A stretch of 64,000 bases of DNA from Acidovorax sp. NCPPB 3576. GTDB taxonomy: Bacteria > Pseudomonadota > Gammaproteobacteria > Burkholderiales > Burkholderiaceae_C. The position numbers were made by a program, and so were the translations under genes. Below, one piece after another: positions 53,570 to 61,424 of the stretch; positions within the stretch are counted from its first letter, which is position 1; the number at the start of each line of letters is the position of its first letter. The stretch lies in assembly GCF_028473605.1 (NCBI RefSeq), contig NZ_CP097267.1, forward strand, positions 748,501 through 812,500. Reading direction: 5' to 3'. The notes beneath the pieces were generated by a model. It made no database searches, was not told the origin of the DNA, and saw nothing but the letters and a program-made list of their open reading frames with translations.

Positions 53570-54301
53570 ATGGGATCAAATTGGGATTGGCAAGTCTTCC
53601 TGCAGGACCCGGGGGGCGAATACCCGACCTACCTCCAGTGGATGCTTTCTGCCTGGGGCTGGACGGTGTCGGTGGCCCTGCTGGCACTGGTCATCGCGCT
53701 GGTGATGGGTTCGATCGTCGGAACGCTGCGCACGCTGCCCGACAACAAGGTGCTGGTCGGCCTGGGCAATGCCTGGGTCGAGCTGTTCCGCAACATTCCG
53801 CTCCTGGTGCAGATTTTTCTGTGGTACCACGTGCTGCCCGCGATCTTCCCGGTGCTCAAGGGCGTCTCGGGCTTCATCCTCGTGGTGCTGGCGCTGGGCT
53901 TCTTCACGTCGGCACGGATCGCGGAGCAGGTGAGGGCGGGCATCCAGGCACTGCCGCGCGGCCAGCGCTACGCAGGCATGGCCATGGGCTTCACCACCTT
54001 GCAGTACTACCGCTACGTGCTGCTGCCGATGGCGTTTCGCATCATCATTCCGCCGCTCACGAGCGAGACGATGAACATCTTCAAGAACTCGTCCGTGGCC
54101 TTCGCCGTGTCGGTGGCCGAACTGACGATGTTCGCGATGCAGGCGCAGGAAGAGACCTCGCGCGGCATCGAAATCTACCTGGCCGTGACGGGCCTGTATG
54201 TGATCTCGGCTTTCGCCATCAACCGCATCATGGCCTTCATCGAAAAGCGCACGCGCGTTCCTGGCCTGATCGTGTCCGGCGGCGCGGGGGGAGGTCACTG
54301 A
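53570..54301 (+). CDS. gltJ: Glutamate/aspartate ABC permease GltJ
   Basis: One of two inner-membrane subunits of the importer, 243 residues. It has about five membrane segments, a periplasmic loop with WVELFRNIPLLVQIFLWYH, the ATPase-coupling loop LPRGQRYAGMAMGFTTLQ, and KNSSVAFAVSVAELTM typical of GltJ. A ribosome site (agaagg) precedes it. It lies 2 bp before gltK. Confidence 0.95.
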   Translation: MGSNWDWQVFLQDPGGEYPTYLQWMLSAWGWTVSVALLALVIALVMGSIVGTLRTLPDNKVLVGLGNAWVELFRNIPLLVQIFLWYHVLPAIFPVLKGVSGFILVVLALGFFTSARIAEQVRAGIQALPRGQRYAGMAMGFTTLQYYRYVLLPMAFRIIIPPLTSETMNIFKNSSVAFAVSVAELTMFAMQAQEETSRGIEIYLAVTGLYVISAFAINRIMAFIEKRTRVPGLIVSGGAGGGH

Positions 54302-54302
54302 C

Positions 54303-54995
54303 ATGATGAATCTCGACCTTTCCTTCTATAGCTGGGACATCATCAGCAAGTTCGTCGTCAAGGGCTTTTACTTCAGCATCATGCTGACGCTGATCGCCAC
54401 CGTGGGCGGCATCCTGCTGGGCACCGTGCTGGCGCTGATGCGCCTGTCGGGCAAGAAGTGGCTGGACGCGCCGGCCACGTTCTACGTCAACGGCATGCGC
54501 AGCATTCCGCTGGTGATGGTGATCCTGTGGTTCTTCCTGCTGGTGCCGGCCTCGTTCTACGCGGCGCTGCCCGGCGGAATCGGCACGAGCTACCGCTCGG
54601 AGCTGTCGGCCATCATCACCTTCATCGCCTTCGAGGCCGCGTACTTCAGCGAGATCATGCGGGCCGGCATCCAGTCGATCTCCCGCGGGCAGGTGTTCGC
54701 GGGCCAGGCGATGGGCATGACCTATGGCCAGAACATGAAGCTCGTGATCCTGCCGCAGGCGTTCCGCAACATGCTGCCGGTGCTGCTCACGCAGACCATC
54801 ATCCTGTTCCAGGACACCTCGCTGGTCTATGCCATCGGCGCCTACGACATGCTCAAGGGTTTCGAGACGGCGGGCAAGAACTACGGGCGGCCGATCGAGG
54901 CCTACCTGCTGGCGGCCGTCGTGTATTTCGCGATGTGCTTCGCACTGTCCTGGGTCGTCAAGCGCCTGCACCGGAAAATCGCCATCATCCGCTGA
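54303..54995 (+). CDS. gltK: Glutamate/aspartate ABC permease GltK
   Basis: The second permease subunit, 230 residues. Segments [40 protein letters not shown] (the coupling loop) and [17 protein letters not shown] match GltK. Start could be ATG 54303 or 54306. Five membrane helices. It follows gltJ by 2 bp. Confidence 0.95.
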   Translation: MMNLDLSFYSWDIISKFVVKGFYFSIMLTLIATVGGILLGTVLALMRLSGKKWLDAPATFYVNGMRSIPLVMVILWFFLLVPASFYAALPGGIGTSYRSELSAIITFIAFEAAYFSEIMRAGIQSISRGQVFAGQAMGMTYGQNMKLVILPQAFRNMLPVLLTQTIILFQDTSLVYAIGAYDMLKGFETAGKNYGRPIEAYLLAAVVYFAMCFALSWVVKRLHRKIAIIR

Positions 54996-55018
54996 GCGGA
55001 AAGAGTGAGGAAAAAGCA

Positions 55019-55756
55019 ATGATTGAAATGAAGAATGTCTCGAAGTGGTACGGCAGCTTCCAGGTGCTGACCGACTGCTCCACTTCCATCCAGAAGGGCG
55101 AAGTCGTGGTGGTGTGCGGCCCTTCGGGCTCCGGCAAGTCCACGCTGATCAAGACCATCAACGCGCTGGAGCCCTTCCAGAAGGGCGAGATCTTCGTGGA
55201 CGGCATCGCCGTGCACGACCCCAAGACGAACCTGCCCAAGCTGCGCAGCCGCGTGGGCATGGTGTTCCAGCACTTCGAGCTGTTCCCCCACCTGTCGGTG
55301 ACCGAGAACCTGACGATCGCGCAGATCAAGGTGCTGGGCCGCGGCACGGACGAGGCCAAGAAGCGCGGCCTCAAGATGCTGGACCGCGTGGGCCTGTCGG
55401 CGCACAAGGACAAGTTCCCGGGCCAGTTGTCGGGCGGCCAGCAGCAGCGCGTGGCGATCGCCCGTGCGTTGTCGATGGACCCGATCGTGATGCTGTTCGA
55501 CGAGCCCACGTCGGCCCTCGACCCCGAAATGGTGGGCGAAGTGCTGGACGTGATGGTGGGCCTGGCCAACGAAGGCATGACCATGATGTGCGTGACCCAC
55601 GAAATGGGCTTTGCGCGCAAGGTCAGCAACCGCGTGATCTTCATGGACGTGGGCGGCAAGATCCTGGAGGACTGCTCCAAGGACGATTTCTTCAACAACC
55701 CCGATGCCCGCCAGCCGCGCACCAAGGACTTCCTCAACAAGATCCTGCAGCACTGA
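55019..55756 (+). CDS. gltL: Glutamate/aspartate ABC ATPase GltL
   Basis: The ATP-hydrolysing subunit, 245 residues. Walker A is GPSGSGKST (34-42), the signature is [15 protein letters not shown], Walker B is [15 protein letters not shown], and the switch His is in [12 protein letters not shown]. The start at ATG 55019 follows gaggaaaaag. It closes the operon and is followed by a terminator. Confidence 0.96.
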   Translation: MIEMKNVSKWYGSFQVLTDCSTSIQKGEVVVVCGPSGSGKSTLIKTINALEPFQKGEIFVDGIAVHDPKTNLPKLRSRVGMVFQHFELFPHLSVTENLTIAQIKVLGRGTDEAKKRGLKMLDRVGLSAHKDKFPGQLSGGQQQRVAIARALSMDPIVMLFDEPTSALDPEMVGEVLDVMVGLANEGMTMMCVTHEMGFARKVSNRVIFMDVGGKILEDCSKDDFFNNPDARQPRTKDFLNKILQH

Positions 55757-55810
55757 CCCGCTGCGGACCCTGTGCCCTGCGCCCCTGCGGCAGCAGCAGG
55801 CACGAACGAG

Positions 55811-55834
55811 AAGCGCCCTCCGGGGCGCTTTTTT
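55811..55834 (+). terminator. Intrinsic terminator after gltL
   Basis: AAGCGCCC-TCCG-GGGCGCTT, an 8-bp stem followed by TTTT. It ends the importer operon. Confidence 0.85.
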
Positions 55835-55969
55835 CATGGCCGTTCGGGCCCTGGGCAATGCGTGGCGCAACAATGGGGCACGCTGGCGGGGGTGCGTGGT
55901 TCGCGGCGCGCCTTCCCCTGCCTCCTTTGTGTCGCCGACGCCTTCCGTCTTCCTCTCTTCGCCCCTCCC

Positions 55970-56545
55970 ATGCCTTTGCCTGACGACGCCCACCTTGACG
56001 ACGCAGCCGCGGCCGATGCCGTCGGTGGCGCACGGGGACAAGCAGGGCGGGATGCGGGTGCCAAGCCGGGCGCGGACTGTGCCGGGTGGCAGGTCGTTCA
56101 CCTGCACCCCTCGGCCCCGCCGCAGCCGGCGCAAGGGGCGCCCTGCAACGGCTGCGGCCTGTGCTGCCTGGCCGAGCCGTGCCCGCTGGGCATGCTGGTG
56201 TCGCGCCGCCGGCGTGGCCCGTGCGCAGCGCTGCGGTGGCGTGAGGCAGGGGCGGAAAGCGCTGGCGATGGGGATACAAAGGGCGGCAGCGCAGCGCGCC
56301 ATCACGCGGACGACGGCCGGGAAAATAGCCCGGGCGCTGCCGCTGCGGCATCGCCGGGCCGCTATGTCTGCGGCATGGTTGCCGACCCCGGCGAGGTCAC
56401 CGGCTGGCGCAGCGCCTGGGCGGTGGGACTGATGCGCGCGCTGGCCCGGCGCTGGATCGCGGCGGGCATCGGCTGCGATGCGCCGCCGCTGCGGTGGCCA
56501 GAAACGGCCGGCCACGCAAAACCGGATGAGGGCAATTCGCTATAA
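55970..56545 (+). CDS. CxxCxxCC metal-cluster protein (YkgJ-like)
   Basis: A 191-residue protein with the motif CNGCGLCCLAEPCPLG (CxxCxxCC), plus further Cys residues in RGPCAALRW and YVCGMV. This pattern defines the YkgJ family, which is thought to bind iron-sulfur or zinc; function is not established. The N-terminal 60 or so residues and a 40-residue middle section are low-complexity Ala/Asp/Gly. The start at 55970 is chosen because the upstream frame is Arg/Pro-rich shadow. The last codons and the stop lie in a dispersed repeat, so the C-terminus may have been altered by it. Low certainty on exact start. Confidence 0.7.
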   Translation: MPLPDDAHLDDAAAADAVGGARGQAGRDAGAKPGADCAGWQVVHLHPSAPPQPAQGAPCNGCGLCCLAEPCPLGMLVSRRRRGPCAALRWREAGAESAGDGDTKGGSAARHHADDGRENSPGAAAAASPGRYVCGMVADPGEVTGWRSAWAVGLMRALARRWIAAGIGCDAPPLRWPETAGHAKPDEGNSL

Positions 56546-56597
56546 AAATAATAGCTATATGCCCTAGTATTGATTGCGCTGGAGGCCTTTTTGGCTC
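56537..56597 (+). repeat. Dispersed GCTAT-hairpin repeat, best copy
   Basis: CGCTATAAAAATAATAGC, then TATATGCCCTAGTATTGAT, then TGCGCTGGAGGCCTTTTT. It is the clearest copy and the one I compare the others with. It carries the stop codon of the CxxCxxCC gene and ends 10 bp before the dehydrogenase gene's stop. Confidence 0.9.
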
Positions 56598-56606
56598 AAG
56601 GCCTTC

Positions 56607-59132
56607 TCAGGTGCGAGGGAGCGCGTAGGCAATCAGCCAGTCCCCCGTGCGCGTGCCCAGCGAGCCATGGCCGCCCGCCGCCACCACGATGTACTGCCGG
56701 CCATCGGCCCCGGTGTAGGTCATCGGGGTGGCCTGGCCGCCCGCAGGCAGGCGGCTTTTCCACAGCTCGTTGCCGTTGGAGACGTCGTAGGCCCGCACGT
56801 AATAGTCCAGCGTGCCCGACAGGAACGCCACGCCGCCGGCCGTGGTCACCGGGCCGCCCAGGTTGGGCACGCCCATCTTGAAGGGCACGGGCACGGGCGC
56901 CAGGTCGCGCACGGTGCCGTTCTTGTGCTTCCAGATGATCTTGCCTGTGGTCAGGTCCGCACCGGCCACGTAGCCCCAGGGCGGCGCCTGGCAGGGAATG
57001 CCCAGCACCGAGACGAAGGGCTTCAGGCGCACGGCGAACGGCGCGCCCGCGTTTTCGTTCAGCGCGGGCAGCATGCCGTGGGGCGGGGCGCCGCCGGGCT
57101 GCACCAGCAGCGACGTCTCGTCGGTGCGCGGGATCAGCTGGGAGGTGAAGGCCAGGTAGGTGGGCGTGGTGAACGCCATTTGGCGCTGCGGGTCCACGGC
57201 CACGCCGCCCCAGTTGAACACGCCGAAGTTGCCGGGATAGATCAGGGAGCCGCGGGTGGAGGGCGGGGTGAACCGGCCTTCGAAGCGCAGTTTCTCGAAC
57301 GCGATGCGGCACATGAGCTGATCGAAGAGGGTCACGCCCCACATGTCCGCGCCGGTGAGCGGCGGCGGGTCGAACGACAGGGCCGATTGGGGTTGCGTGG
57401 GCGCGGTGCGGTCGCCCTCGGCGGCGCCCTGGGGGACGGGCACTTCGGTCACCGGCAGGATGGGGGTGCCGGTGCGCCGGTCGAGCACGAAGACCTCGCC
57501 CTGCTTGGTGGGTTGCACCAGGGCGGGCACGCGCTCGCCCTTCACCGTCAGGTCCACCAGGCTGGGCTGCGCGGGCACGTCGTAGTCCCACAGGTCGTGG
57601 TGCACGGTCTGGAAGTGCCAGCGCACGCGGCCGGTGGCCAGCTCCAGCGCCACGACGGCGGACGAATAGCGTTCGACCTCGGGGCTGCGGCGGCCGCCCC
57701 ACTGGTCGGGCGGCTGGTTGCCCATGGGCACATAGACCAGGCCCAGGGTTTCGTCCACGCTGGAGATCGACCAGCTGTTGGGCGAGTTGGCGGTGTAGGT
57801 CTCGCCCGGGCCGATGGGCGCGGTGGCCTCGGGCTTGGCGGAATCCCAGTTCCAGACCAGCGCGCCGGTGTGCACGTTGTAGGCGCGGATCACGCCGGAC
57901 TGCTCCTTGGTGGAGGCGTTGTCCAGCACCGTGCCGCCGATGATGATCAGATCGCGCGTGACCACGGCGGGCGACGTGGAGTAGTAGGCGCCGGGCCGGC
58001 GGTTGGGCATGCCGGTCCACAGGTCGATCTGCCCGGTGCCGTTGCCGAAATCGGTGCACAGGCCGCCGGTGCGCGGGTCCAGCGCGAGCAGCCGGCCGTC
58101 GGCCGTGGGCATGAACAGGCGCCCTTCGCAGGACGCGGTGGGCAGGGCGGGTGCGGATGCCGGCACGGGAATCGTGGGGGCGGGGGCGGAAGAGGAGGGC
58201 GCCGGAGCCGGGGTGGCGGCTGCCGTGAGAGTGGGCGCTGCGGGAGTGCTTCCTGCAGCGCTTGCTGCGGCCGGCTCGGGCGGCTGGTACGACAGGCCCC
58301 GGCAGGTCAGATGCTGCAGTGCCAGTTCTCCCTTGCCCTGGACCTGGGTGTCGTACCGCCACACCTGCGCGCCGGTGGTGGCGTCGAGCGCGATGACCGA
58401 CTGGTGCGGCGTGCACAGGTACAGGCGGTTGCCGATCTTGAGGGGCGTGACCTCGAAGGTTGTTTCCTGCGGGTCCCCGGGCTCGCCGCGCACGTCGCCC
58501 GTGCGGTACTGCCAGGCGACCTCCAGGCCGCGCACGTTGTCGGGGGTGATCTGCCCCAGCGGGGAGTAGCGCTGGCCCTCGCCGGTCCGGCCGTAGGCGT
58601 GCCATTCGCCAGGCGGGATGGCTGGTTCGCCAGGACTGCCGGCCACGGCGGGGGCGGATGCCGCAGCGGGAGGGGTCGGGGCGGCGTGTGCCGCGAAGGC
58701 GCCGGGCACGTCGTGCGCGTCATGGAACCACGACGCCACCGCCACCGCGAAGAAAGCCGCCAGCGTCAACCCGAGCGCACGGCGCGGCCCGCGCTGCGAG
58801 GGGGCCACCAGGCCGCGCGACACCCAGGGCGTGAGCAGCAAGACGCCCAGCACGAAGAACACGTCGCCCCGTGCCGCGAGCGGCCACCAGTCCAGCCCCG
58901 CCTCCCACAGCGACCACAGGAGCGTGACCAGCACCAGCGCGGCATAGACCCAGAGCGCGCCTGGATTGCGCTGCGCCAGCATCCAGCCGGCGAGCAGCGT
59001 GGCCAGGCCGGCCGGCAGGTAGTACCACGAACCGCCGAGGGCAATGAGCCAGACCCCACCGATGCCGATGGCCAGGCCAATCACGACGAGAAGCACCCCC
59101 ATGAAGACAGGCGCGTGGCGTTGGTTGGGCAT
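56607..59132 (-). CDS. Membrane-bound PQQ-dependent dehydrogenase (glucose/quinate/shikimate family)
   Basis: A quinoprotein that oxidises a polyol or sugar in the periplasm and passes electrons to ubiquinone. From ATG 59132 (agagga site 6 nt upstream; ATG 59138 would have none) it has 841 residues. Four or five membrane helices occupy about 10-140, then the eight-bladed PQQ propeller. Recognisable blades include EWHAYGRTGEGQRYSPLGQI, TFEVTPLKIGNRLYLCTPH and PMTYTGADGRQYIVVAAGGH. An Ala/Pro/Ser-rich insertion (about 284-333) interrupts one blade before CEGRLFMPTADGRLLALD. No PQQ synthesis genes lie in the window. Substrate cannot be told from sequence. Confidence 0.9.
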   Translation of the reverse strand: MPNQRHAPVFMGVLLVVIGLAIGIGGVWLIALGGSWYYLPAGLATLLAGWMLAQRNPGALWVYAALVLVTLLWSLWEAGLDWWPLAARGDVFFVLGVLLLTPWVSRGLVAPSQRGPRRALGLTLAAFFAVAVASWFHDAHDVPGAFAAHAAPTPPAAASAPAVAGSPGEPAIPPGEWHAYGRTGEGQRYSPLGQITPDNVRGLEVAWQYRTGDVRGEPGDPQETTFEVTPLKIGNRLYLCTPHQSVIALDATTGAQVWRYDTQVQGKGELALQHLTCRGLSYQPPEPAAASAAGSTPAAPTLTAAATPAPAPSSSAPAPTIPVPASAPALPTASCEGRLFMPTADGRLLALDPRTGGLCTDFGNGTGQIDLWTGMPNRRPGAYYSTSPAVVTRDLIIIGGTVLDNASTKEQSGVIRAYNVHTGALVWNWDSAKPEATAPIGPGETYTANSPNSWSISSVDETLGLVYVPMGNQPPDQWGGRRSPEVERYSSAVVALELATGRVRWHFQTVHHDLWDYDVPAQPSLVDLTVKGERVPALVQPTKQGEVFVLDRRTGTPILPVTEVPVPQGAAEGDRTAPTQPQSALSFDPPPLTGADMWGVTLFDQLMCRIAFEKLRFEGRFTPPSTRGSLIYPGNFGVFNWGGVAVDPQRQMAFTTPTYLAFTSQLIPRTDETSLLVQPGGAPPHGMLPALNENAGAPFAVRLKPFVSVLGIPCQAPPWGYVAGADLTTGKIIWKHKNGTVRDLAPVPVPFKMGVPNLGGPVTTAGGVAFLSGTLDYYVRAYDVSNGNELWKSRLPAGGQATPMTYTGADGRQYIVVAAGGHGSLGTRTGDWLIAYALPRT

Positions 59133-59359
59133 GACCATTCCTCTTGAATAGGCGGTCCCCGGGCATGGCCTGCCGGCCAAAGGAGCGGGGGGTGGTGTGG
59201 GGCTGGAAAGCGGCACGCGGGTCGCATGCGCCGTGGGTGACGTTAAGCGGGCGCCATGCCCGGCCCTGTCGGTTTGCCACGTCGGCGCCTGTAGGACGAA
59301 GGCAATGGGCGGCCCGCCGCCATGACACGTGGGTGACAGCGCCTCAGGGTTTACGGCCT

Positions 59360-59384
59360 GCAGCGCCGCAGCAGGCTGCGCTGC
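59360..59384. other. Inverted repeat in the 288-bp gap before the Bug gene
   Basis: GCAGCGC and GCGCTGC arms enclose an 11-nt loop; no T-run. Apart from this the gap 59133-59420 holds nothing I can support, beyond serving as the divergent promoter region. Confidence 0.3.
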
Positions 59385-59420
59385 AATGGAGCCTGCCTAC
59401 TTTGCGAGAACCCACCGACC

Positions 59421-60383
59421 ATGCAGCGCCGCCATCTCATGCAGCTCGGGGCCGCGGCCCTGGCCGCTCCCGCCCTCACCGTCCGTGCCCAGTCCTTCCC
59501 TGCCCGGCCCATCAAGCTGGTGATCGCCTTTCCGGCCGGCGGGCCCACCGACATCACCATGCGCGTGCTGGCCGACAGCGCGGGCAAGGTGCTGGGCCAG
59601 CCGGTCATCGTGGACAACAAGCCCGGCGCCGGCGGCACGCTGCCCGCGCAGCTGCTGCAGTCCTCGGCGGCCGACGGCTACACCGTGGCGCAGATCCCGC
59701 TGGGCGTGTTCCGCATGCCCTACACCACCAAGATCAACTGGGACCCGGTCAAGGACATCACCTATGTGCTGAACGTCACGGGCTACGCCTTCGGCGTGGT
59801 GGTGCCGGCCGACTCGCCGTTCAAGACCTGGGCGGACTTCGTGGCCTATGCCAAGGCCAATCCCGGCAAGCTGAGCTATGGCTCCACCGGCACGCTGACC
59901 AGCCCGCACCTCACCATGGAGCTGGCCGCGCAGCAGCTGGGCCTGCAACTGCTGCACGTGCCCTACAAGGGCAGCGCGGACCTGATGCAGTCCATCCTGG
60001 GCGGGCAGATCATGGCCGCGGCCGATTCCACCGGCTTTGCGCCGCAGGTCGAGGCCGGCAAGCTGCGCGTGCTGAACACCTGGGGCGCCGAGCGCCTGGC
60101 GAAATTCCCCGATGCGCCCACGCTCAAGGAGCTGGGCATCGACGTGGTGCAGAACTCGCCCTTCGGCATCGGCGCGCCCAAGGGCACGCCGCCGGACGTG
60201 GTCAAGCGCCTGCACGATGCGTTCAAGCAGGCAATGGAGCAAGAGGCCTACCGCACCGCGCTGGCGCGCTACGACATGGTGCCGATCTACATGGACAGCG
60301 CGAGCTACCGCCAGTTCGCGCAGGACACCTTCACGCGCGAGAAGGCGCTGGTGGAAAAGCTGGGCCTGGGCAAGCCGCAATAG
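59421..60383 (+). CDS. Bug-family tripartite tricarboxylate transporter binding protein
   Basis: A periplasmic solute-binding protein of the TctC/Bug family, 320 residues. The N-terminus MQRRHLMQLGAAALAAPALT is a twin-arginine-like signal ending VRAQ. Signatures are LVIAFPAGGPTDITMRVLAD, VIVDNKPGAGGTLPAQLL and LHVPYKGSADLMQSILGGQI. No transporter membrane genes are adjacent. It is divergent from the PQQ dehydrogenase. Ligand unknown. Confidence 0.94.
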   Translation: MQRRHLMQLGAAALAAPALTVRAQSFPARPIKLVIAFPAGGPTDITMRVLADSAGKVLGQPVIVDNKPGAGGTLPAQLLQSSAADGYTVAQIPLGVFRMPYTTKINWDPVKDITYVLNVTGYAFGVVVPADSPFKTWADFVAYAKANPGKLSYGSTGTLTSPHLTMELAAQQLGLQLLHVPYKGSADLMQSILGGQIMAAADSTGFAPQVEAGKLRVLNTWGAERLAKFPDAPTLKELGIDVVQNSPFGIGAPKGTPPDVVKRLHDAFKQAMEQEAYRTALARYDMVPIYMDSASYRQFAQDTFTREKALVEKLGLGKPQ

Positions 60384-60443
60384 GCTATTGCGCCTGACCG
60401 AAGTGCCGGCGCTGGCATGCCGCGTGGCCTGTGCGATGGATGG

Positions 60444-60488
60444 TTTGCTATAAAAATAATAGCTGTCACCGCAATATTTCCTAGGGCG
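60444..60488 (+). repeat. Dispersed repeat, partial copy
   Basis: GCTATAAAAATAATAGC is intact, but only CCTAGGGC remains of the right part. It overlaps the stop end of the HAD gene. Confidence 0.65.
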
Positions 60489-61359
60489 TACGGCCCAAAA
60501 CACCCAAAATGGCCTGCGCGACCTCGGCGAAGCCCGCGCCGCGCTCGCCCTTGGTGACGTAGCGCGGCCGGTGGCGCAACTGCGGCACGAAGCGCGCCAC
60601 GTTCGCCACGCCCACGCTGTGGGCGAAGCGCTCGAACATCAGCTGGTCGTTGGTGGAGTCGCCCACGTACACCCAGCGGTCGATCTCGGCATCCAGGTCG
60701 CGCCCCAGGCGCTCGCGCACGATCCATCGGGCGCCCTCCAGCTTGTTGTGCGCCCCGAACCAGCCGTTGATGTGGATGCTGCTCACCGTGGCATGCATGC
60801 CTGCCGCGTGCAGGCGGTCCACCACCTGGTCGATGGCGGCTTGCGGCAGGTGGACGAACTCGCTGTGGTCGATGGCGATGTCGCACTCGCGCCCGGCGGA
60901 GTCGGTGGCGCGGCGCGCGCCCGGCACCTCGCGCTCGATCTGCGCCAGCACCGCCTGCATCCGCGCGTAGTTGCGGGCGCGCGTCGGTGCATCCTGTTGA
61001 TACAGTTTTGATAGCGCACTGCCGTCGTCTTCATTGCGCTCAAGGGCATTTGGGCTTCGGTTCGCCACCAGCGCCACGGCACCGTTTTCCGCCACGATGG
61101 CATCCACCGGCCAGGCGGCGGCGAAGGGCTCGCTCCAGCCCACCGGGCGCCCGGTGATCGGGATCACGTGCAGGCCCGCGGCTTTCAGGCCCGCGATGGC
61201 GGCCAGCGCATCGGCGGTGATGGCACCGTCGGTGGTCAGGGTGTCGTCGATGTCGGTGAACACCCCGGCGAGCGTGGGGGGCGGCTGCCATGCGGCCAGG
61301 GGCTGCAACGTGGCGGGGAGGGGGGAGGGCGAAGGCATGGCGGTGGCAGGGGAAAGCAT
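60481..61359 (-). CDS. HAD-IIB family phosphatase
   Basis: A cytoplasmic haloacid-dehalogenase-type phosphatase of the IIB (Cof/sucrose-phosphatase) group, 292 residues from ATG 61359 (ATG 61338 is an alternative; neither has a good ribosome site). Motif I is GVFTDIDDTLTTDG, motif II ITGRPVGW, and motif III/IV YVGDSTNDQLMF. The alpha/beta cap lies between about 95 and 215. A diverged dispersed repeat is in frame near the N-terminal third (NALERNEDDGSALSKLYQQ). The substrate is probably a sugar phosphate (family knowledge only). It is 65 bp downstream of the glycosidase-like gene, in the same direction. Confidence 0.82.
   Translation of the reverse strand: MLSPATAMPSPSPLPATLQPLAAWQPPPTLAGVFTDIDDTLTTDGAITADALAAIAGLKAAGLHVIPITGRPVGWSEPFAAAWPVDAIVAENGAVALVANRSPNALERNEDDGSALSKLYQQDAPTRARNYARMQAVLAQIEREVPGARRATDSAGRECDIAIDHSEFVHLPQAAIDQVVDRLHAAGMHATVSSIHINGWFGAHNKLEGARWIVRERLGRDLDAEIDRWVYVGDSTNDQLMFERFAHSVGVANVARFVPQLRHRPRYVTKGERGAGFAEVAQAILGVLGRTP
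61001..61050 (+). repeat. Dispersed repeat, diverged copy inside the HAD gene
   Basis: GATACAGTTTTGATAGC, then ATTGCGCTCAAGGGC, a degraded version of the GCTAT-ATAGC and TGCGCTGGAG blocks, in frame within the HAD gene. Diverged, so confidence is moderate. Confidence 0.5.
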
Positions 61360-61424
61360 GGCCGGAAAAAGCGGGGAAAGAAGAGGCGCAACCGGGGCAT
61401 GGGCCGCCGCAGCGGGCCGGGTCC

